From Bacillus sp. Xin1 (lineage in GTDB: Bacteria; Bacillota; Bacilli; Bacillales; Bacillaceae_G): a DNA stretch of 58,954 bases. The stretch covers positions 1 to 58,954 of the forward strand of contig NZ_JABUAE010000031.1 of the NCBI RefSeq assembly GCF_013314535.1, read 5' to 3'. Shown here piece by piece: positions 1 through 11,600 of this stretch (positions within the stretch are counted from its first letter, which is position 1; each line of letters begins with the position of its first letter). Position numbers and translations under genes: made by a program. Below the pieces are notes generated by a model, which worked only from the letters and a program-made list of their open reading frames with translations, searched no databases and was not told the origin of the DNA.

Positions 1-4
1 TATT

Positions 5-33
5 AAGACGAGTCATTTTGACTCGTCTTTTTT
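5..33. terminator. Rho-independent terminator upstream of ctsR
   Basis: An 11-bp stem (5-15 pairs with 19-29) with a 3-nt loop is followed by a T run. It would end transcription coming from the left of the window. The upstream gene is not visible. Confidence 0.85.
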
Positions 34-132
34 GTATATTTTTTTATTTTATATTAAATTCTATTTCATAAAATATGCACCCCATGATTAAAGGGCAAAA
101 ATTTTGGCTAGGATAGTGAAGAAGCAAAAGAG

Positions 133-160
133 TTGCAAATTTCTTTAATACGTATATAAT
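133..160 (+). promoter_or_regulatory. SigA promoter of the ctsR operon
   Basis: The -35 TTGCAA (133-138) and -10 TATAAT (155-160) are separated by 16 bp. The predicted transcription start, near 167, falls inside the CtsR operator that follows. Confidence 0.75.
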
Positions 161-163
161 TAA

Positions 164-185
164 AGTCAAAGATAGTCAAAGTCAA
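164..185 (+). promoter_or_regulatory. CtsR operator (heptad direct repeat)
   Basis: AGTCAAA, GAT, AGTCAAA at 164-180 matches the known CtsR consensus (RGTCAAA NAN RGTCAAA). A third partial copy, GTCAA, follows at 181-185. The site sits on the transcription start of ctsR's own operon, so CtsR should repress this operon and heat or McsB should relieve it. Confidence 0.9.
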
Positions 186-201
186 TAAAGGTGGCGGATA
201 A

Positions 202-663
202 ATGAGAAATATATCTGATATCATTGAGCAATATCTAAAGCAAGTTATTGACTTAAGCAATAATAATGTGATTGAGATTAAGAGAAATGAGGTTGCGGAC
301 CGATTTGATTGTGTTCCGTCTCAAATTAATTATGTAATCAATACTCGTTTTACGTTAGAAAGAGGATTTGTAGTGGAAAGTAAACGGGGCGGAGGAGGTT
401 ACATTCGCATTATCAAAGTCAAATTGCATGACGATATAGACATTATTGATCAAATGCTTCATATGATTGAGCATAGTATTACGCAAGGAAATGCGGAGAG
501 TATTATTATACGATTAGTGGAAGAAGATATTGTAACAAATCGAGAAGCAAAACTTATGCTGAGCGTATTAGATCGATCTGTATTATTAATGGATTTACCC
601 TCTCGAGATGAACTTAGGGCTCGAATATTATGCGCAATGTTAAGAACACTGAAATATAAATAA
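202..663 (+). CDS. ctsR: Transcriptional repressor CtsR
   Basis: CtsR represses class III heat-shock genes such as the clp genes by binding heptad direct repeats. The 153-aa protein has the expected family length. Residues 1-72 form the winged helix-turn-helix, with the glycine-rich wing at 61-70 (K-R-G-G-G-G-Y); this tip is the known temperature sensor, and the arginine there is a known McsB phosphorylation target. A GGTGG ribosome binding site precedes the ATG. It is first in the ctsR-mcsA-mcsB-clpC operon, behind its own operator, so it is autoregulated. The spacer to mcsA is 148 bp. Confidence 0.97.
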   Translation: MRNISDIIEQYLKQVIDLSNNNVIEIKRNEVADRFDCVPSQINYVINTRFTLERGFVVESKRGGGGYIRIIKVKLHDDIDIIDQMLHMIEHSITQGNAESIIIRLVEEDIVTNREAKLMLSVLDRSVLLMDLPSRDELRARILCAMLRTLKYK

Positions 664-811
664 ATACAGCTTTTGTTAAGAAATATTTTTAGCGGTAATT
701 CATTTTATAGTGGGACTTTTTACAGACAAGATTAAGTAAATAAAATAATCTAGTGATGTATAAAAAGTATCATGAGGTAGATCGTTCCTGTTGTAAAGGT
801 GGGGATATAAG

Positions 812-1360
812 ATGACTTGTCAAATTTGTAATATAAGACCAGCAGCTTTACATTATACAAAAGTGATAAACGGACAAAAGACGGAAGTTCATCTTTGTGA
901 GCAATGTGCAGAGCAAAATGGCTATACGTCTTTCTTTCAATCACCACAATCTAGTTTTTCCTTTCATGACTTATTAGCTGGATTGTTACATGGAGAACCA
1001 TCAATGTTTGAAAATCAAGAAGGTGGCTTTTCGGATACAAGGGTGTTGCGATGTCCAACTTGTAATATGACATATAACCAATTTGCAAAAGTGGGTCGCT
1101 TTGGATGTGCTTCTTGTTATGAGACGTTTAAGGAACAATTAAAACCAATGTTGAAGAGGCTTCATGGTGGCCATACACAACATCGTGGAAAAATTCCGGA
1201 GCGCATGGGAGGAAATATTCATCTAAAGAAAGAATTAGATGAACTAAAACTAAAGTTAAAGCAATATGTACAAAAAGAAGAATTTGAAAAAGCAGCCGAA
1301 ACGCGTGATCAAATTCGAAGTATTGAAAATCAGCTTAGTGGGCATAGAGAGGGGGAATAA
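812..1360 (+). CDS. mcsA: McsA, activator of protein arginine kinase
   Basis: McsA is a zinc-binding adaptor that activates the arginine kinase McsB and links it to ClpC. The 182-aa product has four CxxC pairs (C3/C6, C29/C32, C81/C84, C99/C102), which fits zinc-finger modules. A UVR-type coiled region (about residues 137-175) follows, resembling the UvrB/UvrC motif also used to contact ClpC. The start is supported by AAAGGTGGGG about 8 nt upstream. mcsB follows 4 bp after the stop, so the two are probably translationally coupled. Confidence 0.95.
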   Translation: MTCQICNIRPAALHYTKVINGQKTEVHLCEQCAEQNGYTSFFQSPQSSFSFHDLLAGLLHGEPSMFENQEGGFSDTRVLRCPTCNMTYNQFAKVGRFGCASCYETFKEQLKPMLKRLHGGHTQHRGKIPERMGGNIHLKKELDELKLKLKQYVQKEEFEKAAETRDQIRSIENQLSGHREGE

Positions 1361-1364
1361 TTCT

Positions 1365-2429
1365 ATGTCGCTGGATCGTATTATGAATGAAGCAATTAGC
1401 CCGTGGATGAGGGGAGATGGCCCTGATTCTGATATTGTTTTAAGTAGTCGCATTCGTTTGGCTCGTAATTTAAAAGATTACCATTTCCCTATTATGCAAA
1501 CGGATGAAGAAGCTAAGCAGATTACGAATTTATTTCAAAAGAAGTTTGTAAATCAGAAAGTGAAGGCCTTTGGGCATTTTGAACTATTAAAAATGAATGA
1601 ACTAAAAACGCTTCAGCGAAGGGTTTTAGTAGAAAAGCATTTAATTAGTCCTAATCTTGCTGGAACAGAATTTGGAGCTTGTCTACTATCAGAAAACGAA
1701 CATATAAGTGTAATGCTTAATGAAGAAGATCATGTGCGCATTCAATGTTTGTTCTCGGGATTGCAATTATCAGAGGCACTGCAAAGTGCACATAAAATGG
1801 ATACTTGGATTGAAGAAGCAGTTGAATATGCTTTTGATGAATCGCTTGGCTATATTACGAGTTGCCCTACAAATGTTGGAACAGGATTACGCGCTTCCGT
1901 GATGTTACATTTACCAGCGCTTGTTTTAACGAAACGGATAAATCGTATTATACAAGCAATTCAACAATTAGGTTTAGTCGTAAGAGGAATATACGGTGAA
2001 GGTAGCGAAGCCTTAGGTAATATATTTCAAGTTTCTAATCAAATGACACTTGGAAAATCAGAAGAAGATATTATAGCAGATTTAGAGAGTGTCGTTCATC
2101 AACTTATACAACAAGAGAAAGTAGCTCGAGAATTGATTAAGGAAAATTCAAGTATTGAACTTGAAGACCGCGTATATCGTTCTTATGGTGTATTGGCTAA
2201 TAGTCGATTAATTCAATCGGCAGAGGCAGCTAATTGTTTGTCAGATATGCGGCTAGGTATTGATCTTGGTTATATAAAAAATATATCAAGAAATATTTTA
2301 ACAGAGTTGATGGTATTAACTCAGCCAGGAATTTTACAGCAATATGCGGGCGGTCCTTTAAGCCCCGAAGAAAGAGATTATCGAAGAGCAACATTAATCC
2401 GTGAACGATTACGAATTGAACAAAATTGA
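1365..2429 (+). CDS. mcsB: Protein arginine kinase McsB
   Basis: McsB phosphorylates arginines on CtsR and on damaged proteins, marking them for ClpCP. The protein is 354 aa and belongs to the phosphagen kinase fold. The N-terminal ATP-grip motif S-S-R-I-R-L-A-R-N is at residues 27-35, and the catalytic-loop region C-P-T-N-V-G-T-G lies near 165-175. The reading frame stays open upstream to 1266, but the ATG at 1365 is chosen because GAGAGGGGG lies just before it and the length equals that of B. cereus-group McsB. It overlaps nothing and sits 4 bp after mcsA. Confidence 0.96.
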   Translation: MSLDRIMNEAISPWMRGDGPDSDIVLSSRIRLARNLKDYHFPIMQTDEEAKQITNLFQKKFVNQKVKAFGHFELLKMNELKTLQRRVLVEKHLISPNLAGTEFGACLLSENEHISVMLNEEDHVRIQCLFSGLQLSEALQSAHKMDTWIEEAVEYAFDESLGYITSCPTNVGTGLRASVMLHLPALVLTKRINRIIQAIQQLGLVVRGIYGEGSEALGNIFQVSNQMTLGKSEEDIIADLESVVHQLIQQEKVARELIKENSSIELEDRVYRSYGVLANSRLIQSAEAANCLSDMRLGIDLGYIKNISRNILTELMVLTQPGILQQYAGGPLSPEERDYRRATLIRERLRIEQN

Positions 2430-2451
2430 GCGCAAGTAGGAGGCGATTTCT

Positions 2452-4887
2452 ATGATGTTTGGAAGATTTACAGAACGAGCACAAAAAGTATTAGCTTTAT
2501 CTCAAGAAGAGGCAATTCGCATTGGACATAATAATATTGGGACAGAACATATTTTACTTGGGCTTGTACGCGAAGGAGAAGGAATTGCAGCTAAAGCGCT
2601 AATTGCCCTTGGATTAAGTCCAGAGAAGGTACAAAAAGAGGTAGAGGGATTAATTGGTCGTGGAACAGAGATGTCTCAAACTGTTCATTATACGCCACGT
2701 GCAAAAAAAGTAATTGAGTTATCGATGGATGAGGCTCGTAAGCTTGGTCATTCTTATGTCGGAACGGAACACATTTTACTAGGATTAATCCGTGAAGGAG
2801 AAGGTGTTGCAGCGCGTGTTTTAAATAATTTAGGTGTAAGTTTAAATAAAGCAAGACAACAAGTATTGCAGCTCCTTGGAAGTAATGAAGCTACATCAGG
2901 CCATCAAGGTGGTGCATCAGCCAATGCAAATACACCAACACTTGATAGTTTAGCGCGAGATTTGACAGTTGTTGCACGTGAAGGACGCTTAGATCCTGTT
3001 ATTGGCCGTAGTAAAGAGATTCAACGTGTTATTGAAGTGTTGAGCCGCAGAACTAAGAATAACCCAGTATTAATTGGAGAACCTGGAGTAGGTAAAACAG
3101 CAATTGCTGAGGGCTTAGCACAGCAAATTGTAAATAATGAAGTTCCAGAAACATTAAGGGATAAGCGTGTTATGACATTAGATATGGGTACAGTTGTTGC
3201 TGGTACAAAGTATCGTGGTGAATTTGAAGATCGCTTAAAGAAAGTAATGGATGAAATTCGACAAGCGGGCAATATTATCTTGTTTATCGATGAACTTCAT
3301 ACATTAATTGGTGCAGGTGGTGCAGAAGGTGCGATTGACGCATCTAATATTTTGAAGCCGTCATTAGCGCGTGGTGAATTACAATGTATTGGAGCAACAA
3401 CATTAGATGAGTATCGTAAATACATTGAAAAAGATGCAGCATTAGAAAGACGTTTCCAACCAATTCACGTTGACGAACCGAGCTTAGAAGAATCGATTCA
3501 AATTTTAAAAGGACTACGTGATCGTTATGAAGCACATCACCGTGTTTCTATTACAGATGATGCAATTGATGCAGCTGTAAAACTTTCGGATCGTTATATT
3601 ACAGACCGTTTCTTACCTGATAAAGCAATTGACTTAATTGATGAAGCTGCTTCAAAAGTGCGCTTACGTTCTTATACAACACCACCAAATTTAAAAGAAC
3701 TTGAAGTGAAACTTGAAGAAATTAGAAAAGAAAAGGATGCAGCTGTACAGAGCCAAGAGTTTGAAAAGGCAGCTTCTTTACGTGATATGGAACAACGTTT
3801 ACGTGAAAAATTAGAAGATACAAAACGTCAGTGGAAAGAGCAGCAAGGAAAAGAAAACTCAGAAGTAACAGTAGAAGACATTGCGAATGTTGTTTCTACG
3901 TGGACGCGTATTCCGGTTTCTAAGCTTGCACAAACAGAAACAAATAAATTATTGAATCTGGAATCTATTTTACATGACCGAGTAATTGGCCAAGACGAAG
4001 CTGTTGTTGCTGTAGCGAAAGCGGTACGCCGTGCACGAGCAGGTTTAAAAGATCCAAAACGTCCAATTGGTTCATTTATTTTCTTAGGACCGACTGGTGT
4101 AGGTAAAACAGAATTAGCAAGAGCGTTAGCGGAATCTATGTTCGGTGATGAAGATGCAATGATTCGAATTGATATGTCTGAGTATATGGAGAAGCATTCT
4201 ACCTCTCGCTTAGTGGGATCTCCTCCAGGATATGTTGGATATGAAGAAGGTGGCCAATTGACTGAAAAGGTTCGCCGTAAACCATATTCTGTTGTTCTAT
4301 TAGATGAAGTAGAAAAAGCTCATCCAGATGTATTTAACATTTTGCTGCAAGTACTAGAAGACGGACGGTTAACAGATTCTAAAGGGCGTACAGTTGATTT
4401 CCGTAATACAATTGTTATCATGACGTCTAACGTTGGTGCGGAAGCGCTAAAACGCAATAAACATCTTGGCTTTAACGTACAAGATGAAGGCCGTGATTAC
4501 TCGGATATGAAGGGTAAAGTAATGGATGAATTGAAAAAAGCATTTCGTCCAGAATTCTTAAACCGTATTGATGAAATTATTGTATTCCATATGCTTGAGA
4601 AAAAACATATTCAAGAGATTGTAACGCTTATGGTTAATCAACTAGTGAATCGATTAAAAGAACAAGAGATTGAATTAGAGTTAACAAGCAAAGCGATTGA
4701 AGCAATTGCTGATAAAGGGTTTGATCGTGAGTATGGTGCTCGTCCACTTCGCCGAGCAATTCAAAAACATGTGGAAGATCGATTATCAGAAGAGCTTCTA
4801 AAAGGAGCAATTGAGAAAGGTCAAAAAGTTGTCTTTGATGCTGAAGGAGAATCATTTGTCATTCGCAGTGCAGAAAAGGTAAAATAA
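2452..4887 (+). CDS. clpC: AAA+ unfoldase ClpC
   Basis: ClpC is a hexameric Hsp100 unfoldase that feeds substrates, including phosphoarginine-marked proteins, to ClpP. The 811-aa protein has two N-terminal Clp repeats (about 1-145). The first AAA+ domain carries Walker A GEPGVGKT at 209-216. A coiled middle domain with a UVR-like segment spans about 410-480. The second AAA+ domain carries GPTGVGKT at 546-553. The start has tandem ATGs (2452, 2455); AGGAGGCGA at 2438-2446 favours 2452. It is last in the operon and is followed by a terminator. Confidence 0.97.
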   Translation: MMFGRFTERAQKVLALSQEEAIRIGHNNIGTEHILLGLVREGEGIAAKALIALGLSPEKVQKEVEGLIGRGTEMSQTVHYTPRAKKVIELSMDEARKLGHSYVGTEHILLGLIREGEGVAARVLNNLGVSLNKARQQVLQLLGSNEATSGHQGGASANANTPTLDSLARDLTVVAREGRLDPVIGRSKEIQRVIEVLSRRTKNNPVLIGEPGVGKTAIAEGLAQQIVNNEVPETLRDKRVMTLDMGTVVAGTKYRGEFEDRLKKVMDEIRQAGNIILFIDELHTLIGAGGAEGAIDASNILKPSLARGELQCIGATTLDEYRKYIEKDAALERRFQPIHVDEPSLEESIQILKGLRDRYEAHHRVSITDDAIDAAVKLSDRYITDRFLPDKAIDLIDEAASKVRLRSYTTPPNLKELEVKLEEIRKEKDAAVQSQEFEKAASLRDMEQRLREKLEDTKRQWKEQQGKENSEVTVEDIANVVSTWTRIPVSKLAQTETNKLLNLESILHDRVIGQDEAVVAVAKAVRRARAGLKDPKRPIGSFIFLGPTGVGKTELARALAESMFGDEDAMIRIDMSEYMEKHSTSRLVGSPPGYVGYEEGGQLTEKVRRKPYSVVLLDEVEKAHPDVFNILLQVLEDGRLTDSKGRTVDFRNTIVIMTSNVGAEALKRNKHLGFNVQDEGRDYSDMKGKVMDELKKAFRPEFLNRIDEIIVFHMLEKKHIQEIVTLMVNQLVNRLKEQEIELELTSKAIEAIADKGFDREYGARPLRRAIQKHVEDRLSEELLKGAIEKGQKVVFDAEGESFVIRSAEKVK

Positions 4888-4900
4888 GTATAGACAAACG

Positions 4901-4930
4901 AAGAGGGCTAAATCATAGCCCTCTTTCTTG
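4901..4930 (+). terminator. Terminator after clpC
   Basis: A 10-bp stem (4901-4910 with 4916-4925) with a 5-nt loop and a T-rich tail closes the ctsR operon. radA begins 50 bp further on, without a clear promoter between. Confidence 0.85.
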
Positions 4931-4982
4931 TACAAGAAGGATACATGTTTACATATGAAAGTGAAGTGAAGTAAAAAATAAA

Positions 4983-6359
4983 ATGGCTAAAAAGAAAACG
5001 AAATTTACATGTCAAGAATGTGGTTATCAGTCACCAAAATATATGGGGAAGTGTCCTGGATGCGGGCAATGGAATACGCTTGTTGAAGAGATGGAACAAG
5101 TTGTATCATCAAGACGTATTAATTATGCAAATGCGATTCAAACGGAAGTAACCAAGCCAAGGCGCCTTACAGAAGTGGAAACAAAATCAGAGGCACGGAT
5201 TGAAACAAAATTTCAAGAATTTAATCGTGTACTCGGTGGAGGAATTGTTGATGGATCCCTCGTACTTATTGGGGGGGACCCTGGAATTGGAAAATCAACA
5301 TTATTACTACAAATATCATCGCAATTAGCAGATTCTTCGTATGATGTATTGTATATATCTGGTGAAGAATCGGCAAAACAAATTAAACTTCGTGCAGATC
5401 GTCTACATGTAAACGGGAGTAATTTATTTGTTGTTTCGGAGACAGATTTACAGAGAATTGCGGCACATATTGATGAAATGAATCCTTCCTTTGTTGTCAT
5501 TGATTCCATTCAAACAATTTATTTACCAGAAGTAACTTCAGCTCCAGGAAGTGTTTCGCAAGTACGTGAATGTACAGCAGAACTGATGAAGCTTGCAAAA
5601 ACGAAAGGGGTTCCAATTTTTATCGTAGGACATGTAACGAAAGAAGGCGCAATTGCAGGACCACGTATGTTAGAACATATGGTGGATGCTGTTCTTTATT
5701 TTGAGGGAGACCGTCATCATACATACCGTATTTTACGGGCAGTTAAAAATCGTTTTGGTTCTACGAATGAAATGGGTATATTTGAAATGAAAGAATTAGG
5801 TCTTGCGGAAGTATTAAATCCTTCTGAGATATTTCTAGAAGAGAGACCTGTTGGAGTTGCTGGTTCTACGGTTGTTGCTTCTATGGAAGGAACGAGACCA
5901 GTTTTAGTAGAAATCCAAGCGTTAATTTCTCCTACTAGCTTTGGCAATCCAAGAAGGATGGCTACAGGGATTGATCATAATCGGGTATCGCTTATTATGG
6001 CAGTATTAGAAAAAAGAGCAGGCTTATTATTACAAAACCAAGATGCTTATTTAAAGGTTGCTGGAGGATTACGATTGGATGAACCAGCAATTGATTTGGC
6101 GGTTGCTTTAAGTATTGCATCGAGTTTTCGAGATAAGTCCACGGCACCAACCGATGCTGTAATAGGAGAAGTTGGGTTAACTGGAGAAGTAAGAAGGGTA
6201 TCGAGAATTGAACAACGAGTACAAGAAGCGGCTAAATTAGGATTTCAGCGCGCCATTATCCCGCGAAAAAATTTAGGGGGTTGGACAATTCCTGACGGGA
6301 TTGAAGTAGTCGGTGTCTCTAATTTAGGAGAGGCGCTTCGTTTGACATTAGGAGGCTAG
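4983..6359 (+). CDS. radA: DNA repair protein RadA (branch-migration ATPase)
   Basis: RadA is a RecA-like ATPase that helps process recombination intermediates. The 458-aa protein starts with a C4 zinc finger (C10, C13, C24, C27). Next comes Walker [10 protein letters not shown] (98-106) and the RadA-specific K-N-R-F-G motif (about residue 257). The C-terminal third is Lon-protease-like without protease activity in this family. The ribosome binding site is weak (AAGTGAAGT). disA starts 3 bp after the stop, and the disA ribosome binding site lies inside the end of radA. This matches the known RadA-DisA functional pair. Confidence 0.96.
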   Translation: MAKKKTKFTCQECGYQSPKYMGKCPGCGQWNTLVEEMEQVVSSRRINYANAIQTEVTKPRRLTEVETKSEARIETKFQEFNRVLGGGIVDGSLVLIGGDPGIGKSTLLLQISSQLADSSYDVLYISGEESAKQIKLRADRLHVNGSNLFVVSETDLQRIAAHIDEMNPSFVVIDSIQTIYLPEVTSAPGSVSQVRECTAELMKLAKTKGVPIFIVGHVTKEGAIAGPRMLEHMVDAVLYFEGDRHHTYRILRAVKNRFGSTNEMGIFEMKELGLAEVLNPSEIFLEERPVGVAGSTVVASMEGTRPVLVEIQALISPTSFGNPRRMATGIDHNRVSLIMAVLEKRAGLLLQNQDAYLKVAGGLRLDEPAIDLAVALSIASSFRDKSTAPTDAVIGEVGLTGEVRRVSRIEQRVQEAAKLGFQRAIIPRKNLGGWTIPDGIEVVGVSNLGEALRLTLGG

Positions 6360-6362
6360 GCT

Positions 6363-7436
6363 ATGGAAGAAAACAAGCAACGTGTCAAAAGTATGATTAA
6401 TATTTTACAGCTTGTTGCACCAGGGACACCTTTGCGAGAAGGAATAGACAATGTACTTCGCGCGCAAACAGGTGGCTTAATTGTCCTTGGATATAACGAT
6501 CAGATTAAAAGCATTGTTGATGGAGGATTTCATATTAATTGCGCATTCTCTCCTGCTAGTTTATACGAACTAGCAAAAATGGATGGAGCTCTTATTTTAA
6601 ATGAGACGGGTAGTAAAATTTTAATTGCAAATGCACAATTGGTTCCCGAGTCATCTATTGATTCCATTGAAACAGGAATGCGCCATCGTACAGCAGAGCG
6701 TGTAGCGAAGCAAACGGGGAGTCTTGTTGTGGCTATTTCACAAAGACGCAACGTAATTACGCTATATCAGGGAAGTTTACGTTATACCTTAAAAGACATA
6801 GGTGTTATTTTGACAAAGGCAAATCAAGCGATTCAAACTTTAGAAAAATATAAGGCAGTATGGAATGATGGTATTACGAATTTGGGTATTCTAGAGTTTG
6901 AGGAAGTTGTTACGATGTCTGAAGTGGTCCATGTCTTACATAGTGTCGAGATGGTCCTTCGTATTAAAAATGAAATCCTAAGTTATATTCATGAATTAGG
7001 GACGGAAGGTAGACTTATTCGGTTACAACTTACTGAGCTATTGGCAGATTTGGAAGCAGAGGCAGCATTATTAATTAAAGATTACTATCAAGAGAAGACA
7101 CAGGATCACTATCAAATTTTGAAAAAATTGCAGGAACTTGCCAATACACAACTTTTAGAAGATAGTGATTTAGTGAAATTGCTTGGTTACCCAGGGCAAA
7201 TGAGCTTAGAGGAAAGTGTTACACCAAGAGGATATAGGATTACAAGTAAAATTTCTAGGGTACCTCCTCTTATTATTGAAAACTTAATTAATCGATTTAA
7301 AACATTGCAAGGTGTTTGTCGTGCGAGTATTAACGATTTAGATGATGTAGAAGGAATTGGAGAAGTTCGGGCGAAAAAAATACGAGAAGGTTTAAAACGA
7401 ATCCAAGAGCATTTATATATGAGTAGACACAATTAA
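6363..7436 (+). CDS. disA: Diadenylate cyclase DisA (DNA integrity scanning protein)
   Basis: DisA makes c-di-AMP from ATP and scans DNA; branched DNA stops its activity and signals damage, delaying sporulation. The 357-aa protein has an N-terminal DAC domain with D74-G75-A76 and R107-H108-R109, both catalytic signatures. A helical spine follows, and a C-terminal helix-hairpin-helix DNA-binding region (about 295-350) contains G-I-G-E-V-R-A. It lies immediately after radA, in keeping with the known DisA-RadA interaction. Confidence 0.97.
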   Translation: MEENKQRVKSMINILQLVAPGTPLREGIDNVLRAQTGGLIVLGYNDQIKSIVDGGFHINCAFSPASLYELAKMDGALILNETGSKILIANAQLVPESSIDSIETGMRHRTAERVAKQTGSLVVAISQRRNVITLYQGSLRYTLKDIGVILTKANQAIQTLEKYKAVWNDGITNLGILEFEEVVTMSEVVHVLHSVEMVLRIKNEILSYIHELGTEGRLIRLQLTELLADLEAEAALLIKDYYQEKTQDHYQILKKLQELANTQLLEDSDLVKLLGYPGQMSLEESVTPRGYRITSKISRVPPLIIENLINRFKTLQGVCRASINDLDDVEGIGEVRAKKIREGLKRIQEHLYMSRHN

Positions 7437-7479
7437 GAATATTACATTGATTTCATAATATAACGACACTAGCGCATTT

Positions 7480-7509
7480 TTGGTATATGATATGATATAT
7501 TGGTAAATA
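7480..7509 (+). promoter_or_regulatory. Possible promoter before yacL
   Basis: TTGGTA (7480-7485), an 18-bp spacer and an extended -10 TG-G-TAAATA (7501-7509) lie in the 162-bp gap between disA and yacL. The match is moderate. Confidence 0.35.
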
Positions 7510-7598
7510 AAACAATTTATGAAAAGAGACACGTCCGCTTTTGCATTCGGCGTTTTGATTAGCAAAACAATGGTTAATAATGAGTAGGAGGTGGTTGG

Positions 7599-8717
7599 AT
7601 GTTAAAACGGATCGTACAGCTCTTCTTTTTAGTAATCGGGGGAGCATTAGGGATTTATTTAATCCCGAAAGTTATTAATGTATTGGACATTGGAGCGATT
7701 CCTTTACTTGAAGGTTCATATGTTCGTGCAATTATTGGTGCAATTATTTTATTCTTAACAACATTTTGGCTCGTAGATTATATTGTTCAGCTTATTAAAC
7801 ATATTGAAGAAGCCCTTGTAAAGGCACCTGTAACAGATGTATTATTTGGTACGCTAGGATTAATTTCGGGTCTTATTGTTGCATATTTAATTTTGATACC
7901 AATTCGTGAATTTACAATTCCAGTCATTAGCACTGTATTACAAATCTTCTTTACACTTTTACTTGGTTACTTAGGATTCCAAGTAGGATTTAAAAAGAGA
8001 AACGAATTGCTAGGGTTATTTACATTACCACAACGAGGCGGTAAGAAGAAAAATAACAATAGCGAGAATGAAGAGGTTGAAACAGAAACAGGAGTAGAAA
8101 AATCTTCAGCTCATTGGAAAATTCTTGATACTAGCGTAATTATTGATGGACGTATTGCTGATATTTGTCAAACAAAGTTTCTAGAAGGAACAATTGTGAT
8201 TCCTCAGTTTGTATTAGAAGAGTTGCAGCATATTGCTGATTCTTCGGATGCATTAAAGCGTAATAGAGGACGTAGAGGATTAGATATTTTAAACCGTATT
8301 CAAAAAGAGATGCCAATTCCGGTAGAGATTTATGAAGGCGATTTCGAAGACATTCAAGAAGTGGACAGCAAGCTTGTGAAATTAGCAAAAATAACTGGTG
8401 GTACTGTTGTCACGAATGATTTTAACTTAAATAAGGTTTCTGAACTACAAGGAGTAACGGTTCTGAACATCAATGATTTAGCAAATGCGATTAAACCGGT
8501 TGTGCTCCCTGGTGAAGAACTAAGTGTTTATGTTGTCAAAGATGGAAAAGAACAAAATCAAGGTGTTGCTTATTTAGATGATGGTACGATGATTGTAGTA
8601 GAAGACGGTAGAGAATATGTTGGTTCACAACTTGATGTACTCGTTACGAGTGTACTACAAACATCTGCTGGTCGCATGATTTTTGCAAAGCGTAAGTTAT
8701 TAGAAAAAGCATTATAA
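7599..8717 (+). CDS. yacL: PIN/TRAM domain membrane protein (YacL/PilT-type)
   Basis: This 372-aa protein has four hydrophobic segments in the first ~130 residues, so it should be membrane-anchored. A PIN nuclease-like domain begins near D-T-S-V-I-I-D-G-R (about 175-183) and a C-terminal TRAM-like RNA-binding region spans about 295-350. PIN domains are usually metal-dependent RNases, and acidic residues typical of the fold are present. Its substrate is unknown to me. A strong AGTAGGAGGTGG ribosome binding site precedes the ATG. Older annotations call it a PilT-family ATPase, which the sequence does not support. Confidence 0.9.
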   Translation: MLKRIVQLFFLVIGGALGIYLIPKVINVLDIGAIPLLEGSYVRAIIGAIILFLTTFWLVDYIVQLIKHIEEALVKAPVTDVLFGTLGLISGLIVAYLILIPIREFTIPVISTVLQIFFTLLLGYLGFQVGFKKRNELLGLFTLPQRGGKKKNNNSENEEVETETGVEKSSAHWKILDTSVIIDGRIADICQTKFLEGTIVIPQFVLEELQHIADSSDALKRNRGRRGLDILNRIQKEMPIPVEIYEGDFEDIQEVDSKLVKLAKITGGTVVTNDFNLNKVSELQGVTVLNINDLANAIKPVVLPGEELSVYVVKDGKEQNQGVAYLDDGTMIVVEDGREYVGSQLDVLVTSVLQTSAGRMIFAKRKLLEKAL

Positions 8718-8733
8718 GTAGAGGATTATTAGC

Positions 8734-9417
8734 ATGTATACATTAATTATTCCGGCTGCAGGCCAAGGGAAGCGAATGGGTGCTGGTAAAAATAAATTAT
8801 TTTTACTTATTAATGAAGTTCCTATTATTGTGCATACATTACGCGCCTTTGAAAAAGATAAAGCATGTAAAAATATCGTTATAGCAATTAATAAAGAAGA
8901 ACGCCCTTATTTTGAAGAGTTAATACGGAAGTATCATATTCTGAAGGATGTGCAGTTTATTCAGGGCGGAGCTGAAAGACAAGATAGCGTGTATAACGCT
9001 GTTCAACATGTGAAGGATGTTGATTACGTTCTTGTACACGATGGGGCACGTCCATTTGTAACGAATAAAATGATTCGTGCCGTATTAACTACAGCGAAGC
9101 AGAAGGGTGCTTCTATTTGTGCAGTGCCTGTTAAAGATACGGTAAAAAAAGTAGAACAGAATACGGTTGTTGAAACAGTTGAACGTTCTCAATTAAGAGC
9201 GGTACAAACACCACAAGGGTTTTCGGTTCCTCTTTTACTAGAGGCGCATAGGAGTGCGAAGCAAGGGTGCTTCCTCGGTACAGATGACGCAAGTCTTGTA
9301 GAACGTATAGGAAAAGAAGTAGGCGTAGTAGAGGGTAGTTATTACAATATTAAAGTGACAACACCAGAAGATTTATTAATTGCTGAAAGTTTCCTGCGTG
9401 TTCAGAAGGAACAATAG
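8734..9417 (+). CDS. ispD: 2-C-methyl-D-erythritol 4-phosphate cytidylyltransferase
   Basis: IspD transfers CMP from CTP to MEP in the non-mevalonate isoprenoid pathway. The 227-aa protein opens with the nucleotidyltransferase signature [10 protein letters not shown] (7-16) and K20. The family motif V-H-D-G-A-R-P-F lies near 106-113, and D-T-V-K with T-P-Q-G-F follow. It starts 16 bp after yacL and ends before a strong terminator. ispF, two steps later in the same pathway, lies just beyond. Confidence 0.96.
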   Translation: MYTLIIPAAGQGKRMGAGKNKLFLLINEVPIIVHTLRAFEKDKACKNIVIAINKEERPYFEELIRKYHILKDVQFIQGGAERQDSVYNAVQHVKDVDYVLVHDGARPFVTNKMIRAVLTTAKQKGASICAVPVKDTVKKVEQNTVVETVERSQLRAVQTPQGFSVPLLLEAHRSAKQGCFLGTDDASLVERIGKEVGVVEGSYYNIKVTTPEDLLIAESFLRVQKEQ

Positions 9418-9430
9418 TGATAGTATAATA

Positions 9431-9466
9431 TTAAGAAAAGCTCGGTAATTACCGAGCTTTTCTTAA
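9431..9466. terminator. Bidirectional terminator between ispD and ispF
   Basis: A perfect 36-bp inverted repeat (18-bp arms meeting at the centre, 9431-9448 with 9449-9466) has T-rich ends on both strands. A TATAAT lies directly upstream at 9424-9429 but has no convincing -35. Confidence 0.85.
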
Positions 9467-9523
9467 TAGATTCATCGACATAAGGTCATGAGTCGCAGTA
9501 GTTTAGCTTAAGGAGGATATAAA

Positions 9524-10000
9524 ATGTTTCGAATTGGACAAGGTTTTGATGTACACGAATTTGCAGAAGGTAGACCGTTAATTATCGGTGGAATTACGAT
9601 TCCATATGAGAAAGGTTTATTAGGTCACTCAGATGCAGATGTACTTTTACATACAATTGCTGATGCATGTTTAGGAGCGATTGCTGCAGGCGACATCGGA
9701 AAACATTTTCCAGATACAGATCCTGCCTTTAAAGATGCAGATTCAGCTGTGTTATTGCAAAAAGTTTGGGAGTTTGTACGTAACCAAGGATATGAATTAG
9801 GTAATTTAGATTGTACAATTATTGCGCAGAAGCCAAAAATGGCCCCACATATTGAAAGTATGCGTAAGCGTATTAGTGAACTATTAGAAACTTCTATAGA
9901 CAATGTGAATGTGAAGGCGACAACCACTGAAAAATTAGGATTTACAGGGAGAGAAGAAGGGATTGCTTCTCAAGCCGTTGTATTATTACAGAAAAAATAG
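9524..10000 (+). CDS. ispF: 2-C-methyl-D-erythritol 2,4-cyclodiphosphate synthase
   Basis: IspF cyclises CDP-ME 2-phosphate to MEcPP with release of CMP, as a zinc-dependent trimer. The 158-aa protein has the metal ligands D9 and H11 in G-F-D-V-H, and the [10 protein letters not shown] segment (about 34-43) typical of the active site. The C-terminal [10 protein letters not shown] motif is also present. AAGGAGGAT precedes the start. It is separated from ispD by a terminator, so it probably has its own expression or receives read-through. Confidence 0.97.
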   Translation: MFRIGQGFDVHEFAEGRPLIIGGITIPYEKGLLGHSDADVLLHTIADACLGAIAAGDIGKHFPDTDPAFKDADSAVLLQKVWEFVRNQGYELGNLDCTIIAQKPKMAPHIESMRKRISELLETSIDNVNVKATTTEKLGFTGREEGIASQAVVLLQKK

Positions 10001-10006
10001 TTGTTT

Positions 10007-10035
10007 TTGATTCGCAAGATGGATAATCATATTTT
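10007..10035 (+). promoter_or_regulatory. Possible gltX promoter
   Basis: TTGATT (10007-10012), a 17-bp spacer and TATTTT (10030-10035) make a plausible SigA promoter just after ispF. A second -10-like TACAAT lies at 10043-10048. Confidence 0.35.
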
Positions 10036-10089
10036 TTTGGTGTACAATTATAGAATGTGTTGACATTAAGAATGGAAGGTGTACCAATT

Positions 10090-11547
10090 ATGGAAAAGCA
10101 AGTGAGAGTGCGCTATGCGCCAAGTCCAACAGGACACTTACATATCGGAAATGCGCGTACGGCATTATTTAATTATTTATTTGCTCGTCATCAAGATGGT
10201 AAGTTTATTATTCGTATTGAAGATACTGATGTAAAACGTAACGTTGCTGGTGGTGAAGAAAGCCAATTAAAATACTTGAAATGGCTCGGCATGGACTGGG
10301 ATGAAGGTGTTGATGTTGGTGGCGAATATGGACCATATCGTCAAACAGAACGTTTAGGTATTTATAAAAAGTTATATGAAGATTTACTAGAGCGTGGTTT
10401 AGCTTATAAATGTTATATGACAGAAGAAGAGTTAGAAGCAGAGCGTGAAGGACAAATCGCTCGTGGTGAAACACCTCGTTATGCTGGTAATCACCGTGAT
10501 TTAACGGAAGAACAAATCAAGCAATTTGAAGCAGAAGGCCGCATTCCAAGTATTCGTTTCCGTGTACCAGCTGACCGCGACTACACATTTAAGGATATCG
10601 TAAAAGATGAAGTTGCTTTCCACTCAAATGACTTTGGTGATTTTGTTATTGTGAAAAAAGATGGTATTCCAACTTATAACTTTGCGGTAGCAGTAGACGA
10701 TCATTTAATGGAGATTACACATGTTCTTCGTGGTGATGATCATATTTCTAACACGCCGAAACAAATGATGATTTATGAAGCATTTGGATGGAATATCCCG
10801 CAGTTTGGTCATATGACATTAATCGTAAATGAGAGTCGTAAAAAATTAAGTAAACGCGATGAATCTATTATTCAATTTATTGAGCAATATAAAGAGCTTG
10901 GATATCTTCCAGAAGCAATCTTTAACTTTATCGCATTACTAGGTTGGTCACCAGTTGGTGAAGAAGAAATCTTCTCTAAAGATGAATTTATTGAAATGTT
11001 TGATGCAGCTCGTTTATCAAAATCACCTGCATTATTCGATTCTCAAAAACTTAAATGGATGAACAACCAATATATGAAAAAGCAAGATCTAGATGCTGTT
11101 GTCGCATTAAGCTTACCGCATTTAGTGAAAGCTGGTCGTGTAAGTGAAAACTTAAGTGAACAAGAACAAGCTTGGGTTCGTGATGTAATTGCTTTATACC
11201 ATGAACAAATGAGCTTTGGAGCTGAAATTGTAGAGCTTTCTGACATGTTCTTTAAAGATCATGTAGATTATGAAGAAGAGGGACAAGAAGTATTGAAAGG
11301 TGAACAAGTACCTGAAGTACTTCGCGCATTTGCAGCAGGATTAGAAGCTTTAGAAGAAGTGGAGCCAGCAGCAATTAAGAAAGCAATTAAAGCTGTTCAA
11401 AAAGAAACGGGTCATAAAGGGAAAAACTTATTTATGCCAATTCGTGTGGCAACTACTGGCCAAACACATGGACCAGAACTGCCAAATGCAATTGCACTTC
11501 TTGGAAAAGAAAAAGTTTTAAATCGTATTCGTAAAGTAATTGGTTAA
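10090..11547 (+). CDS. gltX: Glutamyl-tRNA synthetase
   Basis: GltX charges tRNA-Glu; in Bacillus it is non-discriminating and also charges tRNA-Gln, which GatCAB then amidates. The 485-aa class I enzyme has the HIGH-type motif H-L-H-I-G-N (16-21) and the KMSKS-type K-L-S-K-R (about 251-255). The frame is open to 10057, but the ATG at 10090 is chosen because GGAAGGTG lies 8 nt upstream and the family starts M-E-K-Q-V-R. A strong promoter for the next transcript overlaps its stop codon. Confidence 0.97.
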   Translation: MEKQVRVRYAPSPTGHLHIGNARTALFNYLFARHQDGKFIIRIEDTDVKRNVAGGEESQLKYLKWLGMDWDEGVDVGGEYGPYRQTERLGIYKKLYEDLLERGLAYKCYMTEEELEAEREGQIARGETPRYAGNHRDLTEEQIKQFEAEGRIPSIRFRVPADRDYTFKDIVKDEVAFHSNDFGDFVIVKKDGIPTYNFAVAVDDHLMEITHVLRGDDHISNTPKQMMIYEAFGWNIPQFGHMTLIVNESRKKLSKRDESIIQFIEQYKELGYLPEAIFNFIALLGWSPVGEEEIFSKDEFIEMFDAARLSKSPALFDSQKLKWMNNQYMKKQDLDAVVALSLPHLVKAGRVSENLSEQEQAWVRDVIALYHEQMSFGAEIVELSDMFFKDHVDYEEEGQEVLKGEQVPEVLRAFAAGLEALEEVEPAAIKKAIKAVQKETGHKGKNLFMPIRVATTGQTHGPELPNAIALLGKEKVLNRIRKVIG

Positions 11548-11572
11548 CATTTAGCGAATTTAGAAATATAAT
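11544..11572 (+). promoter_or_regulatory. Promoter of the cysE-cysS T-box transcript
   Basis: TTAACA (11544-11549), a 17-bp spacer and a perfect TATAAT (11567-11572). The -35 overlaps the gltX stop codon. Transcription should start near 11579, just before the T-box. Confidence 0.8.
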
Positions 11573-11600
11573 AAGAATACTTTAAAATCTAATAAAGGAA

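Noticed and set aside
9401-9429. TATAAT right before the ispD-ispF palindrome as an ispF promoter
   Set aside because: The matching -35 position (TTCAGA) is poor and any transcript would hit the perfect palindrome at once, so it is probably chance in an A/T-rich tail.
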